Assembly: GCA_023435565.1 (NCBI GenBank)
Contig: JAEYRN010000052.1
Coordinates: 1 to 64,000 of the forward strand
Direction of reading: 5' to 3'
DNA from: Bacillota bacterium
Lineage (GTDB): Bacteria; Bacillota; UBA4882; UBA8346
DNA length: 64,000 nucleotides
A program made the translations under genes and the position numbers. The notes beneath the pieces are model-generated. The model saw only the letters and a list, made by a program, of their open reading frames with translations, ran no database searches and was not told the DNA's origin. This document shows positions 7,587 through 16,757 of this stretch, piece after piece. Positions within the stretch are counted from its first letter, which is position 1. The number at the start of each line of letters is the position of its first letter.

Positions 7587-7729
7587 TTTCTTCCTTATTC
7601 CAGCAACTTAATTTGGGGCTACCAACAGATCGATAACAACTTTTCCCGCATTGGATGAAGGTCTGTAAGTTCAGGAGTTCAAATCTAATAGATTAAGGCT
7701 AATTATTTGAGTAATGTTGGGAGTAATAA

Positions 7730-7764
7730 ATATCCGCCGTAGACTTAAACCCCGCGGCGGATAT
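7730..7764 (-). terminator. hairpin downstream of typA
   Basis: Perfect 10-bp arms ATATCCGCCG (7730-7739) and CGGCGGATAT (7755-7764), 15-base loop. It sits just beyond the typA stop on the minus strand. No strong T-tract follows, so it may act as a weak or mRNA-stabilising terminator. Confidence 0.55.
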
Positions 7765-7792
7765 ATTGACATATAATTCAATTGAAACCCCT

Positions 7793-9643
7793 TTACGCAG
7801 ACTTGCCGTCTCCTTGGTCCCGGCTCCGTTTGGCAGCCCGTTCCCGTTCGCTCCGGTCGAGGATTTTTTTACGCATCCGGATTGCTCCCGGAGTCACTTC
7901 CACCAGTTCATCCTCTTCGATATATTCCATAGCCTGTTCCAGGCTGAAAATTCTCGGAGGAGTCAAGCGAATTCCCTCGTCGGAAGTACTAGCGCGCATG
8001 TTGGTAAGATGTTTTTTCTTACAGACATTTACCTCCAAATCTCCTTCCCTTGAGTTTTCACCGACAATCATTCCGGCATAGACTTGATCCATGGGGCGGA
8101 TGAAGAGTGAGCCCCGTTCTTCCACATTATTAATAGCATAGGCGGTAGCCTCTCCGGTTTCAAAGGCAACCAGCGCTCCGCGGCTACGGCCGGGAATTTC
8201 CCCTTTCCAGGGGCCATAATGGTCGAAGAGGTGGTGCATGATCCCTTCCCCTTTGGTGTCGGTCAAAAATTCGGAACGAAATCCGATTAAGCCCCGGGCC
8301 GGAATTAGAAACTCCAGTTTAATATTGGATTCTCCGGCAGGCTGCATATTAATCATTTCACCCCGGCGGCTACCCAGGTTTTCAATTACCCGACCGGAAA
8401 ATTCTTCGGGGATATTAAGGAAAAGCCTTTCATAAGGTTCGCAGAGTTCTCCGTTAATCTGTTTTAAAATCGGTTTAGGCTTCGAGATTTGAAGTTCGTA
8501 ACCTTCACGCCTCATTGTCTCAATCAAAATTCCAAGATGGAGTTCACCCCGGCCGGAGACCTGAAAAGAATCGGAAGTATCGGTTTCCGCCACTTTTAAG
8601 CTGACGTTGGTTTCCGCTTCTTTCCAAAGCCTGCTTCGCAGGTGACGGGAGGTAATATATTTACCGTCCCTTCCGGCAAAAGGACTGTCATTTATCATAA
8701 AAGTCATGGTCAAGGTTGGCTCGTCAACGCTTAGCAACGGTAAAGGAAGTGGATTTTCTGGGTCGCTGACGGTCTCCCCGATATTTACCTGGCCTAGTCC
8801 GGCTAAGGCTACAATCTCTCCGGCGATTGCTTTTTCAACCTCACGCCGTTTTAATCCTTCGTAGGTCCAAATTTTACCTATTTTAATGGTTTCAACCCGT
8901 CCGTCTTGTTTGCATAGCCCGACGATTTGACCGGCATTCAAACAGCCGCTATATATCCTTCCGATACCGACTCGGCCAACATATTCATCGTAGTCGAGAG
9001 TATTAATCTGAAGTTGGAGTACCCCTTCCGGATCGACTGCCGGAGCGGGAATTTCTTTTACAATCATTTCGAAGAGGGGCTGCATATTTTGGCCCGGCTG
9101 ATGATGATCCAAAGTAGCCACTCCTTGACGGGAAGAGGTATAAATCACCGGAAAATCCAATTGCCAATCATCCGCTTCAAGCTCGACAAAGAGGTCGAAT
9201 ACTTCATTCAAAACTTCATCGGGACGAGCGTCGGGTCGATCAATCTTATTAATGACAACCACAATCCGAAGCCCAACCTCAAGCGCTTTCCTGAGTACGA
9301 ATTTGGTTTGAGCCATCGGTCCTTCAAAGGAGTCAACTAAAAGAAGAGCGCCGTCCACCATCCGTAAAACCCGTTCCACTTCGCCGCCAAAGTCAGCGTG
9401 GCCGGGAGTATCGACGATGTTAATCTTGGTCTGGCCATAGGTAACGGCAGTATTCTTCGATAGAATGGTAATACCGCGTTCCCGCTCAAGATCGTTGGAG
9501 TCCATTACTCGCTCGACAACCCGTTCATTTTCCCGGAAGATACCGGCCTGACGGAGGAGGCAATCAACCAAAGTTGTTTTACCATGGTCAACGTGGGCGA
9601 TTATGGCAATATTTCTCATGTTATCAATGGTCTTTGAGGTCAT
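7793..9643 (-). CDS. typA: translational GTPase TypA/BipA
   Basis: 616 aa, the normal length. G1 is AHVDHGKTT (residues 16-24), G2 lies in RERGITI, G3 is DTPGHADFG and G4 is NKID. The EF-G-like domains III and V follow, and the BipA-specific C-terminal domain contains RGALVAFETGEATAYA and ends with the basic KKKHLTNMRAS region. TypA is a ribosome-associated GTPase that helps 50S assembly and growth in cold or stress. Monocistronic here, facing away from the accessory island. Start ATG 9643 is chosen because GGTGAA precedes it; a second ATG (9619) lacks a binding site. Confidence 0.97.
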   Translation of the reverse strand: MTSKTIDNMRNIAIIAHVDHGKTTLVDCLLRQAGIFRENERVVERVMDSNDLERERGITILSKNTAVTYGQTKINIVDTPGHADFGGEVERVLRMVDGALLLVDSFEGPMAQTKFVLRKALEVGLRIVVVINKIDRPDARPDEVLNEVFDLFVELEADDWQLDFPVIYTSSRQGVATLDHHQPGQNMQPLFEMIVKEIPAPAVDPEGVLQLQINTLDYDEYVGRVGIGRIYSGCLNAGQIVGLCKQDGRVETIKIGKIWTYEGLKRREVEKAIAGEIVALAGLGQVNIGETVSDPENPLPLPLLSVDEPTLTMTFMINDSPFAGRDGKYITSRHLRSRLWKEAETNVSLKVAETDTSDSFQVSGRGELHLGILIETMRREGYELQISKPKPILKQINGELCEPYERLFLNIPEEFSGRVIENLGSRRGEMINMQPAGESNIKLEFLIPARGLIGFRSEFLTDTKGEGIMHHLFDHYGPWKGEIPGRSRGALVAFETGEATAYAINNVEERGSLFIRPMDQVYAGMIVGENSREGDLEVNVCKKKHLTNMRASTSDEGIRLTPPRIFSLEQAMEYIEEDELVEVTPGAIRMRKKILDRSERERAAKRSRDQGDGKSA

Positions 9644-9814
9644 TCTTGTTCACCATACTTTCTATATTTAAACAGTAAATTAGTTCAAAATAAAACGTAT
9701 CATTTTATAATGATTTAAATCCACACAAATATTAATTAAATCATGGTTGGGTTAGGAATGCAAGAGGAAGAAATAAAAATTAACTGGGGTTTAAGATATT
9801 AAGTAGAGGAGATT

Positions 9815-9888
9815 GGGGGCTATTGTAAAAGAAACACAAAGGAATGCCCTCATCACCACGGCAAAAAAGCTACTTTTGCGACAGCCCC
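9815..9888. repeat. imperfect 16-bp inverted repeat covering a gene end
   Basis: GGGGCTATTGTAAAAG (within 9816-9831) is the inverted copy of CTTTTGCGACAGCCCC (9873-9888), 13 of 16 positions matching and the rest mostly wobble-compatible. The right arm supplies the last codons and the stop of the coiled-coil gene. The GCAGGGGCTGT edge is shared with the terminator at 38843. Either a species-typical terminator stem or a small insertion element. Confidence 0.4.
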
Positions 9889-11150
9889 TGCCCATTTAAG
9901 ATTACCTTATCAAAGGGTTCAATCTTAGCCGACCCGAATCTTTTTTTAACTTTAGCCGTTACTTTATCATTTTCGGGGTAAAGTTCGATTTCGGCAATAG
10001 GGGATAAATCATTGCCGTTTTTATAGATTTGAGCAGTTTCTCCTTTAGTCACGGAATAATCTCTGTTTAGATAGATAATCAGCTGGGAGGAACCGCGGGC
10101 ATCAAGTACAAATCCGGCAACATTGCTGCTCTGGGTCAAATAACTCATGGCATACTCAAAATTATCAGCTTTTGATTTCTTTTGAATAGTTAAATCAACC
10201 AATCTTCCACAGAGAGCCTCGTAATCATTAATAATTGAGGAAGAAAGTTGTTCCAATCTTTTAAGAGCTAACGGAATCGAATTAATAAAATCAATTTCTT
10301 GGAGGTTTTCAATAATAATTGTTTGATTTTTAATTTTTTGACGTAGGTTATCAATCTCTTGATTACTGACAATACCTTCACTCTGAAGTTTTTTAACGTA
10401 ACTGTTCCAGGAGCCCCTAATTGTAACATCAAAATTGGAATCAAGGACAGTGGCAATTTCTCCTTTAGAAAAGGTCGGGTTATATCGTTCAATCAAGCGT
10501 TCAAGATCCTTTTCAAATTCGGTTCTTAATTTCGTGATTTTTGCTTCGTAGCTTTCGGTTATTTTTTGAATATCGTCAGCTTTTTTTTGATTCAATTTTT
10601 GATAATCTTCAACCATCTTCTCTGTTTCGCGGGTGCTTTTTTCATTGCGTTTTTTTTCGCTGGCAACCGTTTTTTCAAGGTTTTTAAGAGCTTTTTTATT
10701 TGATTTAACTTCAGCTTTATATTCCACTTCGAGTTTTTGTAATTTTTCATTCAGTTCCGCCATTGCTTTGCGTTGTTCTTCAGGAGTCAATTTACGAATC
10801 TGCGCTAAGCTATCAGCTTTAACTTTCTCCAATTCTTTTTGGAGCTGAACTAATTTTTGTTCATTTTCTTTCTTTTGTTCCAATAGCTCCATTAAGTTAA
10901 ATTGCTTAAATTCGGCAATGTTAACTTCGACCCGCTTACTTTTTTGTTCTTCCATGAAAGTAAGCAAATAAACCCCAGCCCCAATGATAAAGGCATATAA
11001 TAAGACCATTGCGTAAACTAGCAAACTTTTATTTCGTTTACTCTTGGCAAATTCATCAGGTAAAGAATAGATCTCCGGTTTAGTTTTTTTAGTTAAAAGT
11101 GCATCATTTAAAAAGGTTTCTTTTACTTTTTCTAAATTATAGTTATTCAT
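9870..11150 (-). CDS. membrane-anchored coiled-coil protein
   Basis: About 426 aa when started at ATG 11150, whose ATGA overlaps the cyclase stop (two in-frame ATGs lie further upstream). Cytoplasmic N-terminus of about 45 residues, one membrane helix (LLVYAMVLLYAFIIGAGVYLL), then some 200 residues of heptad-rich coiled coil full of K, E, Q and L, and a C-terminal beta-rich domain (VAGFVLDARGSSQLIIYL, then TAQIYKNGNDLSPIAEIEL). No enzyme motif. The architecture is a stalk or scaffold outside the inner membrane. Translational coupling with the upstream class III cyclase suggests the pair work together; the role is unknown. Confidence 0.6.
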   Translation of the reverse strand: MNNYNLEKVKETFLNDALLTKKTKPEIYSLPDEFAKSKRNKSLLVYAMVLLYAFIIGAGVYLLTFMEEQKSKRVEVNIAEFKQFNLMELLEQKKENEQKLVQLQKELEKVKADSLAQIRKLTPEEQRKAMAELNEKLQKLEVEYKAEVKSNKKALKNLEKTVASEKKRNEKSTRETEKMVEDYQKLNQKKADDIQKITESYEAKITKLRTEFEKDLERLIERYNPTFSKGEIATVLDSNFDVTIRGSWNSYVKKLQSEGIVSNQEIDNLRQKIKNQTIIIENLQEIDFINSIPLALKRLEQLSSSIINDYEALCGRLVDLTIQKKSKADNFEYAMSYLTQSSNVAGFVLDARGSSQLIIYLNRDYSVTKGETAQIYKNGNDLSPIAEIELYPENDKVTAKVKKRFGSAKIEPFDKVILNGQGLSQK

Positions 11151-12847
11151 TTGCTTGTCAGTTCCCATATTCCATCCCACTTTTCCGAGCATCTGGCTAG
11201 TGTCCGTTCTTTAAATACTTCCGCCAATGCCAAGTTAATATCTTTAAATAAATGATGGGCTTGTTCCCAATCGCCGGAGTAATAAAGGGTTAGCGCTGCG
11301 GAGAAAGTATTAATTGATTTTTGTAAATCAATATCTCCGTCATATACTTCTCGTTGGATGGGCCAGTATATTTTGGCTCCAACGGACTTGCCTTTGACCA
11401 AGACCGTATCGATTTCAACAAAAATCAGGCCGTGGTCAGGTACTTCTCGTTCAATATCATCCTTAATGTAGGCTGAAATAATAACAGGTACATTGTACAG
11501 CCGGGTCAGCCCTTCCAGCCGGGAGGCGGAATTGACATTATCTCCAATTACAGTGTTGGTCATTCGTTCTTCTGAGCCGATATTACCATAAAAAACATTA
11601 CCGCCATCGATTCCAACGCCGACTTCAATTAAAACCGCTTGGTAAACCTTTTCTTCAGCTTCGGTAAGGTTGCCTTTTTCGGCGATGATTTCCTCTTTCT
11701 TTTCATACATTTTTTGGCGTAATAATGCGGCGATTTCCTGAATTCGATAGGCGGATAGGACTGCTTGATAGGACTTATTGGCCCCGGAGGCATTGAAGAC
11801 GCCGTATACAGCCAACAAAGCGTCACCAATGATTGAACCGATAATACCGTCTTTTTTGATGATTTCTTTAATCGTATAGTCGTAGTGGACATTTAAAAGC
11901 TTGATTATATCTGCGCCGAGGGTTTCGGTAATAGAAGTAAATCGTTTGATATCCGAAAATAAGATGGTCAACTCCAGCTGTTTACCTTCGAGACGAACCT
12001 CACGTTCTTGGTAAGCTTTTTCGGCGATATCACGGTTTACAAACTTGCGGAAGATCAGTAATAGACTGTTAATAGAACTGGAAAGGGAGTTGAAAGCCAT
12101 TCCCAAGAAGGTAATATCGTCATTAGTCGCTCCCTTTAAATCAATAATCTCTAGTTTTTGGTTTTCAGTCATCTGCATAATTTGTTCGGTAATAACATTG
12201 ATAAAGCGGGTAATATGATTTAGCAGAATGATCCCAACTAAAGCGGTAAAAAGGGTTATAAAAAAGATGATAACGGAGATATTCCGAAAGATTCTGGTTG
12301 ATTCGGCATAAAACTCATTATATTCTTCACCACGAATGATATACAAATCCCATTTGGGATGATATTTATAAAGTCCAAAATAGAGGTCATTATTATAACG
12401 AAATGGCAGAGCTCCTTCCAATATTCCCTTCCTCCGGTTATCACGCATCAAGGCAAGGGTTTTATTATCTTCAAATCGGGTATGTTTTTTAATTTTTGAA
12501 GCCTGGAATTTGACTAAACCGTACTCCTCAATTCCTAAAAAAATTGATTTCTTATTTTTAAATTGTCCGAAAGCATTACGTTCGATATTGGCGATTGACT
12601 CTTGATAGTTATCGTTATATTGGTATATTTCATATTGAGTGTTACAGATGGTATAAATTTCTTTTAAGTCGCGAATTAGTTGTTCACGAATGAATTTTAC
12701 CAATCCGGACCGATTATAGGTTAAGTTAATATAGTTAGAAGCAAAGTTGGATACCAGAATAAAAATGGTAAAAATTAAGATCAATTTGGTGGTTAATGGA
12801 ATAATTCTGGTTTTGTTGATTTTCTTTCCAAAAATACGATTATACAT
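11147..12847 (-). CDS. membrane class III adenylate/guanylate cyclase with HAMP
   Basis: About 566 aa. The start at 12847 follows TTGGAG; the open frame extends 49 codons further but without support. Layout: membrane helix near residues 15-38, an extracytoplasmic sensor of about 160 residues, second helix (SVIIFFITLFTALVGIILL), HAMP-like linker, then the catalytic domain. Both metal aspartates are seen (LFSDIKRFTSI and GSIIGDALLAVYG), as is the NTVIGDNVNSASRLEGL segment carrying the transition-state Asn and Arg. It should therefore be an active, signal-gated nucleotidyl cyclase making cAMP (or cGMP). Its stop overlaps the coiled-coil gene by 4 bp. Confidence 0.88.
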   Translation of the reverse strand: MYNRIFGKKINKTRIIPLTTKLILIFTIFILVSNFASNYINLTYNRSGLVKFIREQLIRDLKEIYTICNTQYEIYQYNDNYQESIANIERNAFGQFKNKKSIFLGIEEYGLVKFQASKIKKHTRFEDNKTLALMRDNRRKGILEGALPFRYNNDLYFGLYKYHPKWDLYIIRGEEYNEFYAESTRIFRNISVIIFFITLFTALVGIILLNHITRFINVITEQIMQMTENQKLEIIDLKGATNDDITFLGMAFNSLSSSINSLLLIFRKFVNRDIAEKAYQEREVRLEGKQLELTILFSDIKRFTSITETLGADIIKLLNVHYDYTIKEIIKKDGIIGSIIGDALLAVYGVFNASGANKSYQAVLSAYRIQEIAALLRQKMYEKKEEIIAEKGNLTEAEEKVYQAVLIEVGVGIDGGNVFYGNIGSEERMTNTVIGDNVNSASRLEGLTRLYNVPVIISAYIKDDIEREVPDHGLIFVEIDTVLVKGKSVGAKIYWPIQREVYDGDIDLQKSINTFSAALTLYYSGDWEQAHHLFKDINLALAEVFKERTLARCSEKWDGIWELTSK

Positions 12848-13157
12848 ATTAGACTCCAAGTAATTAGTTAACGATAATATATATTGGTACATTACATAAA
12901 GTTTACAAATTTTCGTAAAAAGCTCCATAATTATAATAAAGTATTGGTTGGTGATATGCAATGAAAATAATGTAAATTTTTTAAATCTTGACAAATAAAT
13001 TTGAAATTGAATAAAAATTTAAATAAAAGGGAGATATTGAACTAAGGATTTATTGGAAAGAATAAGAAATAATTTGGTTAAAAATGAAGGAGAAAAGGAA
13101 TTACGGTGGAATTACATAATCAATGTTTGTTATACGATAATTAAAAGGGAGGATCTT
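12848..13157. other. AT-rich divergent intergenic region
   Basis: About 310 bp between the cyclase and the ABM-like gene. TTGACA at 12988-12993 is the only good -35; the -10 beyond it is poor (ATAAAA at 13011). The frame that extends the ABM-like gene upstream has no binding site and is not considered coding. Nothing else recognised. Confidence 0.4.
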
Positions 13158-13493
13158 ATGATTGTCCGGTCTTGGCATGGAATAGTTCCGGCTGAAAAGG
13201 GTGAGGCGTTCCGCGAGCATTTGCTAATGACTGGTGTAGCCGAGGTAAAGTCAATCCCGGGCAACCTTGGGGCCTATATTTTTAATCAATTGCAAGACGG
13301 GTGGGACCATTTTTTCATGGTTTCTTATTGGGAGAATTATGATGCTGTTAAGGCTTTTGCGGGGCCAAATCCTCAGATTGCGGTTTGTTATCCAGGGGAT
13401 CAGCGATTTGGGCTGATTTCCGATCCATTTGTATTACACCATGAGGTTCAAAAAATACCTGATAAATTTCCGGAGAATTTCCAACTAGGCTGA
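13158..13493 (+). CDS. antibiotic biosynthesis monooxygenase (ABM)-like small protein
   Basis: 111 aa, starting at ATG 13158 behind GGGAGG (the frame is open further up but without a start signal). VRSWHGIVPAEKGEAFREHL is the typical first strand and helix of a dimeric alpha-beta barrel; GAYIFNQLQDGWDHFFMVSYWENYDAVKAFAG is the second half with the conserved W-x-x-x-x-A-x-x-x-F pattern. Related small proteins are monooxygenases or simply ligand binders. It converges on the flavoprotein gene at 13514. Substrate unknown. Confidence 0.65.
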   Translation: MIVRSWHGIVPAEKGEAFREHLLMTGVAEVKSIPGNLGAYIFNQLQDGWDHFFMVSYWENYDAVKAFAGPNPQIAVCYPGDQRFGLISDPFVLHHEVQKIPDKFPENFQLG

Positions 13494-13513
13494 GCCGAAT
13501 TCAATAATTTAGA

Positions 13514-14086
13514 TTAATTTAAGTTTACCTTTCCTAGCTTATGCCCTAAAACAGCTGCCTTATTGAGTACGGTATCCAGTTTTAACACTTCACCCCGTTT
13601 ACTTACACCGGCAATAACCATAGTCTCCACTAAATTCATCTCCAAATAACTAAAACTCTTTTCAAAGAATGTTATTACTGGGGTGACAGTTTTCTCAGTC
13701 TCCTCTTCAAACGGAATCACTAAAACACAGGATTTGCCCTTAATCTGCTTTCGGTTTTCGGGACTGTTAAAGTAGACGAAACGGTCAATAAAACCCTTCA
13801 TTAAGGCGGTGGGTCCGTACCAGTAAACCGGAGTACCGAAGATGATAACATCACTGGCGCTGATTTTCGGATAGAGATTACACATATCGTCATTTTTAGG
13901 ACAGAATTTCCCTTTCCAACAAAGATGGCAGCCATCACATTCCTTGATGATTAGGTCGTTGAGAAAGACTGAATGGACTGCTGCACCCTCCTTCTTGGCC
14001 CCTTCCAGTACTTTTGTAACCAAAATATCGGTATTGCCGTTTCGGCGGGGACTGCCTATTATTCCTAGGATCTGCTTCACTTCCAT
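13514..14086 (-). CDS. iron-sulfur flavoprotein / NADPH-dependent FMN reductase family
   Basis: 190 aa flavodoxin-fold protein. GIIGSPRRNGNTDIL is the FMN phosphate-binding loop; GTPVYWYGPTALMKGFIDR is the second flavin motif. Between them is CDGCHLCWKGKFC, spacing C-x2-C-x2-C-x5-C, the compact cysteine motif that binds a 4Fe-4S cluster in iron-sulfur flavoproteins of anaerobes. It should move electrons between ferredoxin-like donors and small acceptors, possibly detoxifying oxygen species. Its ATG touches the stop of the GNAT gene (TGATG), the last gene of a three-gene minus-strand operon. Confidence 0.82.
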   Translation of the reverse strand: MEVKQILGIIGSPRRNGNTDILVTKVLEGAKKEGAAVHSVFLNDLIIKECDGCHLCWKGKFCPKNDDMCNLYPKISASDVIIFGTPVYWYGPTALMKGFIDRFVYFNSPENRKQIKGKSCVLVIPFEEETEKTVTPVITFFEKSFSYLEMNLVETMVIAGVSKRGEVLKLDTVLNKAAVLGHKLGKVNLN

Positions 14087-14592
14087 CACCCCAATAATGA
14101 ATTTTTAACAAACCATTTATGATCAGCAAGAACCACAGAGACATCAAACTGGCGTTGGGGAGCGGTCCAATATTTTTTTAAGAGCCGGTCCTTATTATCG
14201 GAGACTAAACGAAAGCCATTCCTCTGATAAAAATTAATTGCCCAGTATGCATCGGCCCAAGTACCGATAAGGATTGGGCGTTCGGTAAGTTTGCATAAAT
14301 TAGATAAAAGCTTCCCCCCGATTCCTTGGTTGCGCATTTCAGTTCTGACATAGGCGTGCCTGATTAATGTTACGTCAAGTACGGGCTGAATTCCCATCAC
14401 TCCCAACAATCGCTGGTTATGTTCATATCCCCAAAAGCTAACTCCATTTTTGATTTCATGTTGCAATTCAACCATCGGCATGTAAGGTTCTTTCCAACAA
14501 TCAGCCGGAATAACTCCTCGGTAAGCTTGGGCGGCATCATTAATTATCTCACAAATAGTTTCAATTTCTTCCGGATTACATTTTCGAATCAT
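14086..14592 (-). CDS. GNAT family N-acetyltransferase
   Basis: About 168 aa from ATG 14592, which follows GGAGGGATAAAA. The acetyl-CoA loop is RTEMRNQGIGGKLLSNL (R-x-x-G-x-G/A type), preceded by LIRHAYV and followed by WAINFYQRNGFRLVSD, the standard last strand and helix of GNAT. The substrate cannot be read. It overlaps the upstream NAD(P)H oxidoreductase gene by 17 bp and abuts the iron-sulfur flavoprotein, so the three are co-translated. Confidence 0.8.
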   Translation of the reverse strand: MIRKCNPEEIETICEIINDAAQAYRGVIPADCWKEPYMPMVELQHEIKNGVSFWGYEHNQRLLGVMGIQPVLDVTLIRHAYVRTEMRNQGIGGKLLSNLCKLTERPILIGTWADAYWAINFYQRNGFRLVSDNKDRLLKKYWTAPQRQFDVSVVLADHKWFVKNSLLG

Positions 14593-15196
14593 TTTTATCC
14601 CTCCTTCCCGGGAATTGACTGTTAATAATATTACGGACTTCATCAAGCCAGGCCCGGCGTTGTTTACTGTCACTGGAGACGACTACTCCAAATGTTTTCC
14701 GGTAAAAATTCCGGATCCCGCAATAATCAAAAATACAATTTTTCCAAAGCGTCTCTAGGGGGTCGCCGAAGATTGCCAGCTCTCTTTCGTAAGGAGTATC
14801 GGAGGTATTTATGACCACGGCTTTTTCCGCATGTAACAAACCCTCCGGAACTCCGGCGCCGGGATCACCTTCTAAAAATTGGTAAGCCACAGCGGAGCGG
14901 AAAACCCGATCGATCCAGCCTTTTAATATTGCAGGCGGCTGCCCCCACCAGTTGGGATGAACGATAATAATTCCTTTCACTACAGTCAATTCGGAACAGT
15001 AGGAGGCGATAGCCGTGTCTAAAGGAGCCGTATTGCTGATTTCAGATTGAGTAATGATCGGTGAAAAGTTTTCGCTGTATAGGTCATGAAAGATTACATG
15101 ATAACCGTTGGCTTCCAAGGTTTCCTTAACTACAACAGCGATTGCGTGATTGAAACTACTTGAATTGGGGTGAGCTAAAACCAATAAAATGCTCAT
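14576..15196 (-). CDS. NAD(P)H oxidoreductase, flavodoxin-like fold (quinone reductase family)
   Basis: About 206 aa from ATG 15196. ILLVLAHPNSSSFNHAIA is the characteristic N-terminus of the MdaB/KefF/NQO family (HP-x-x-S-F-N). GIIIVHPNWWGQPPAILKGWIDRVF is the flavin-binding WW-x-x-P-A-x-L-K-G motif, and FGDPLETLWKN belongs to the dimer interface. The family reduces quinones or other electrophiles with NAD(P)H. First gene of the operon, divergent from the MocR regulator at 15341, which probably controls it. Confidence 0.85.
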   Translation of the reverse strand: MSILLVLAHPNSSSFNHAIAVVVKETLEANGYHVIFHDLYSENFSPIITQSEISNTAPLDTAIASYCSELTVVKGIIIVHPNWWGQPPAILKGWIDRVFRSAVAYQFLEGDPGAGVPEGLLHAEKAVVINTSDTPYERELAIFGDPLETLWKNCIFDYCGIRNFYRKTFGVVVSSDSKQRRAWLDEVRNIINSQFPGRRDKNDSKM

Positions 15197-15275
15197 TTTG
15201 TCACTTCCATTCAAATTTTTGATGATCGGCCTAGTTAATAGAGATTGGATTTAGTATAATGATAATTAAAAAAAT

Positions 15276-15314
15276 GGTCCGGTTATAGGTCCATTTTGAT
15301 ATGATCTTTATAAT
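15276..15314 (+). promoter_or_regulatory. probable MocR operator and promoter
   Basis: In the 144-bp divergent gap, TGGTCC and AGGTCCA form a GGTCC direct repeat (15276-15280 and 15288-15292, 12 bp apart). It lies just upstream of a TATAAT at 15309-15314 that serves the regulator. MocR-type proteins often bind such paired half sites and control themselves and the divergent gene. Assignment by position only. Confidence 0.4.
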
Positions 15315-15340
15315 ACCAATTTTTTTTAAAGGAAACAGTG

Positions 15341-16735
15341 ATGATGATAAATTTAAAACGAAATACTAAAACCCCTCTTACCCGACAAATATACGAACAG
15401 CTTCGCATGCGGATCCTCAAAGGCGATTTAAAAGCGGGAGAACGGCTTCCTTCGTCTCGTGAATTAGCAATTAGTTTAAATGTATCACGGATTATCGTTG
15501 TAGAAGCATATGAATTGCTAATGGCGGAGGGATTCTTGGAGAGCGTTACCGGCTCCGGAACATATGTGGCTGCCGGGGCATGTTTAAATCAGCACTTGAT
15601 ACTTCAATCAAATCATATAAATAATTCATTATTAGTAGAAAACTCCATTCATCCTGATTTAATCGATTTTCGTTCCGGAATTCCGGCTTTGGAATTATTT
15701 CCACGTAAAAAATGGGCGTCTATAGCCCATCAGGTGTGTTTGGATGCTCCCGAGACTTTGCTGAGTTATGACCAACCCGAAGGAAGGTTTGAATTACGAG
15801 AAGTTATTGCTGCTTATTTGGGTCAAACTCGCGGGGTGGCATGTGATCCGGGGCAAATATTGATTACTTCCGGTTCGGTTCAAGGACTGGTGTTGGTAGC
15901 TCAAACATTACTTTCACCGACTGTTGCGGTAATGGTTGAAGATCCGGCAAACCGCGATATCCGTAAAATTTTCTCGGCCACCGGCGCACGGGTTATCCCG
16001 GTCACGGTTGATGAATTAGGGATCCGAACAGATCGAATCTATCAGGATATCAAGCCGGGTTTGATTCAAGTTACTCCTTCCCACCAATTCCCACTGGGAG
16101 GCAACCTGCCGATTCAAAGAAGGATTGAGCTGGTTGAGTTTGCCCGAACCACCGGTTGTTATCTGGTCGAAGATGATTATGATAGTGAGTTTCGCTACCA
16201 AGGACCGCCGGTTAGCTCGCTCCAAGGGTTAGATCCGGATAAAGTAATTTATCTGGGCACCTTTAGTAAAATCCTTTTTCCAGCGTTACGCATCGGTTAT
16301 TTGGTCGCTCCTTGGGAGTTGGTTGACAAATTTCGCAGTCTGAAGCGGCTCTCCGATATGCATACCAATTCATTGAATCAATTGACCTTGGCACAATTCA
16401 TTCGGGAAGGCCATTTGCAGCGCCATATATTTAGAATGAAAAAAGTCTATCAAAAACGCCGGGATGCTCTAATAAATTCCCTTCAATACCACTTCCCTGA
16501 AGAAGTAAAAATTATCGGAGCGGCAACCGGCCTCCATTTGGTTGCGGAATTTATAAATTACGAATTTAATATAACATTACTAGAAAAAATTGCAAAGAAG
16601 GGATTAAAGGTCTACCCGGTGGAAAGCCATTCCATGATCAAAGGCTCCCATATCAAACAGTTAATCTTCGGATATGGACATCTTAAAGAGGAATTGATAG
16701 AAAAAGGAATTAAGAGATTTAGAGAAGTATTTTGA
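15341..16735 (+). CDS. MocR-family regulator (GntR wHTH + aminotransferase domain)
   Basis: 464 aa. N-terminal GntR winged helix (residues about 12-78, LRMRILKGDLKAGERLPSSR and LNVSRIIVVEAYELLMAEGF), linker, then a fold-type I aminotransferase-like domain. The PLP lysine is in YLGTFSKILFPALRIGYL, and VEDDYDSEFRY carries the Asp that contacts the pyridine nitrogen. Proteins of this kind sense PLP or its amino-acid adducts. AAAGGAAA precedes the ATG. Divergent from the flavodoxin-fold reductase operon; probable target of its regulation. PdxR is one possibility, but no PLP-synthesis gene lies nearby. Confidence 0.9.
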   Translation: MMINLKRNTKTPLTRQIYEQLRMRILKGDLKAGERLPSSRELAISLNVSRIIVVEAYELLMAEGFLESVTGSGTYVAAGACLNQHLILQSNHINNSLLVENSIHPDLIDFRSGIPALELFPRKKWASIAHQVCLDAPETLLSYDQPEGRFELREVIAAYLGQTRGVACDPGQILITSGSVQGLVLVAQTLLSPTVAVMVEDPANRDIRKIFSATGARVIPVTVDELGIRTDRIYQDIKPGLIQVTPSHQFPLGGNLPIQRRIELVEFARTTGCYLVEDDYDSEFRYQGPPVSSLQGLDPDKVIYLGTFSKILFPALRIGYLVAPWELVDKFRSLKRLSDMHTNSLNQLTLAQFIREGHLQRHIFRMKKVYQKRRDALINSLQYHFPEEVKIIGAATGLHLVAEFINYEFNITLLEKIAKKGLKVYPVESHSMIKGSHIKQLIFGYGHLKEELIEKGIKRFREVF

Positions 16736-16757
16736 GCAATTTCATACAATTGGCTTT

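Noticed and set aside
15341..16735. PdxR controlling PLP synthesis
   Set aside because: The domain layout is MocR, but no pdxS/pdxT is nearby and the divergent partner is a flavin reductase, so only the general family call is kept.
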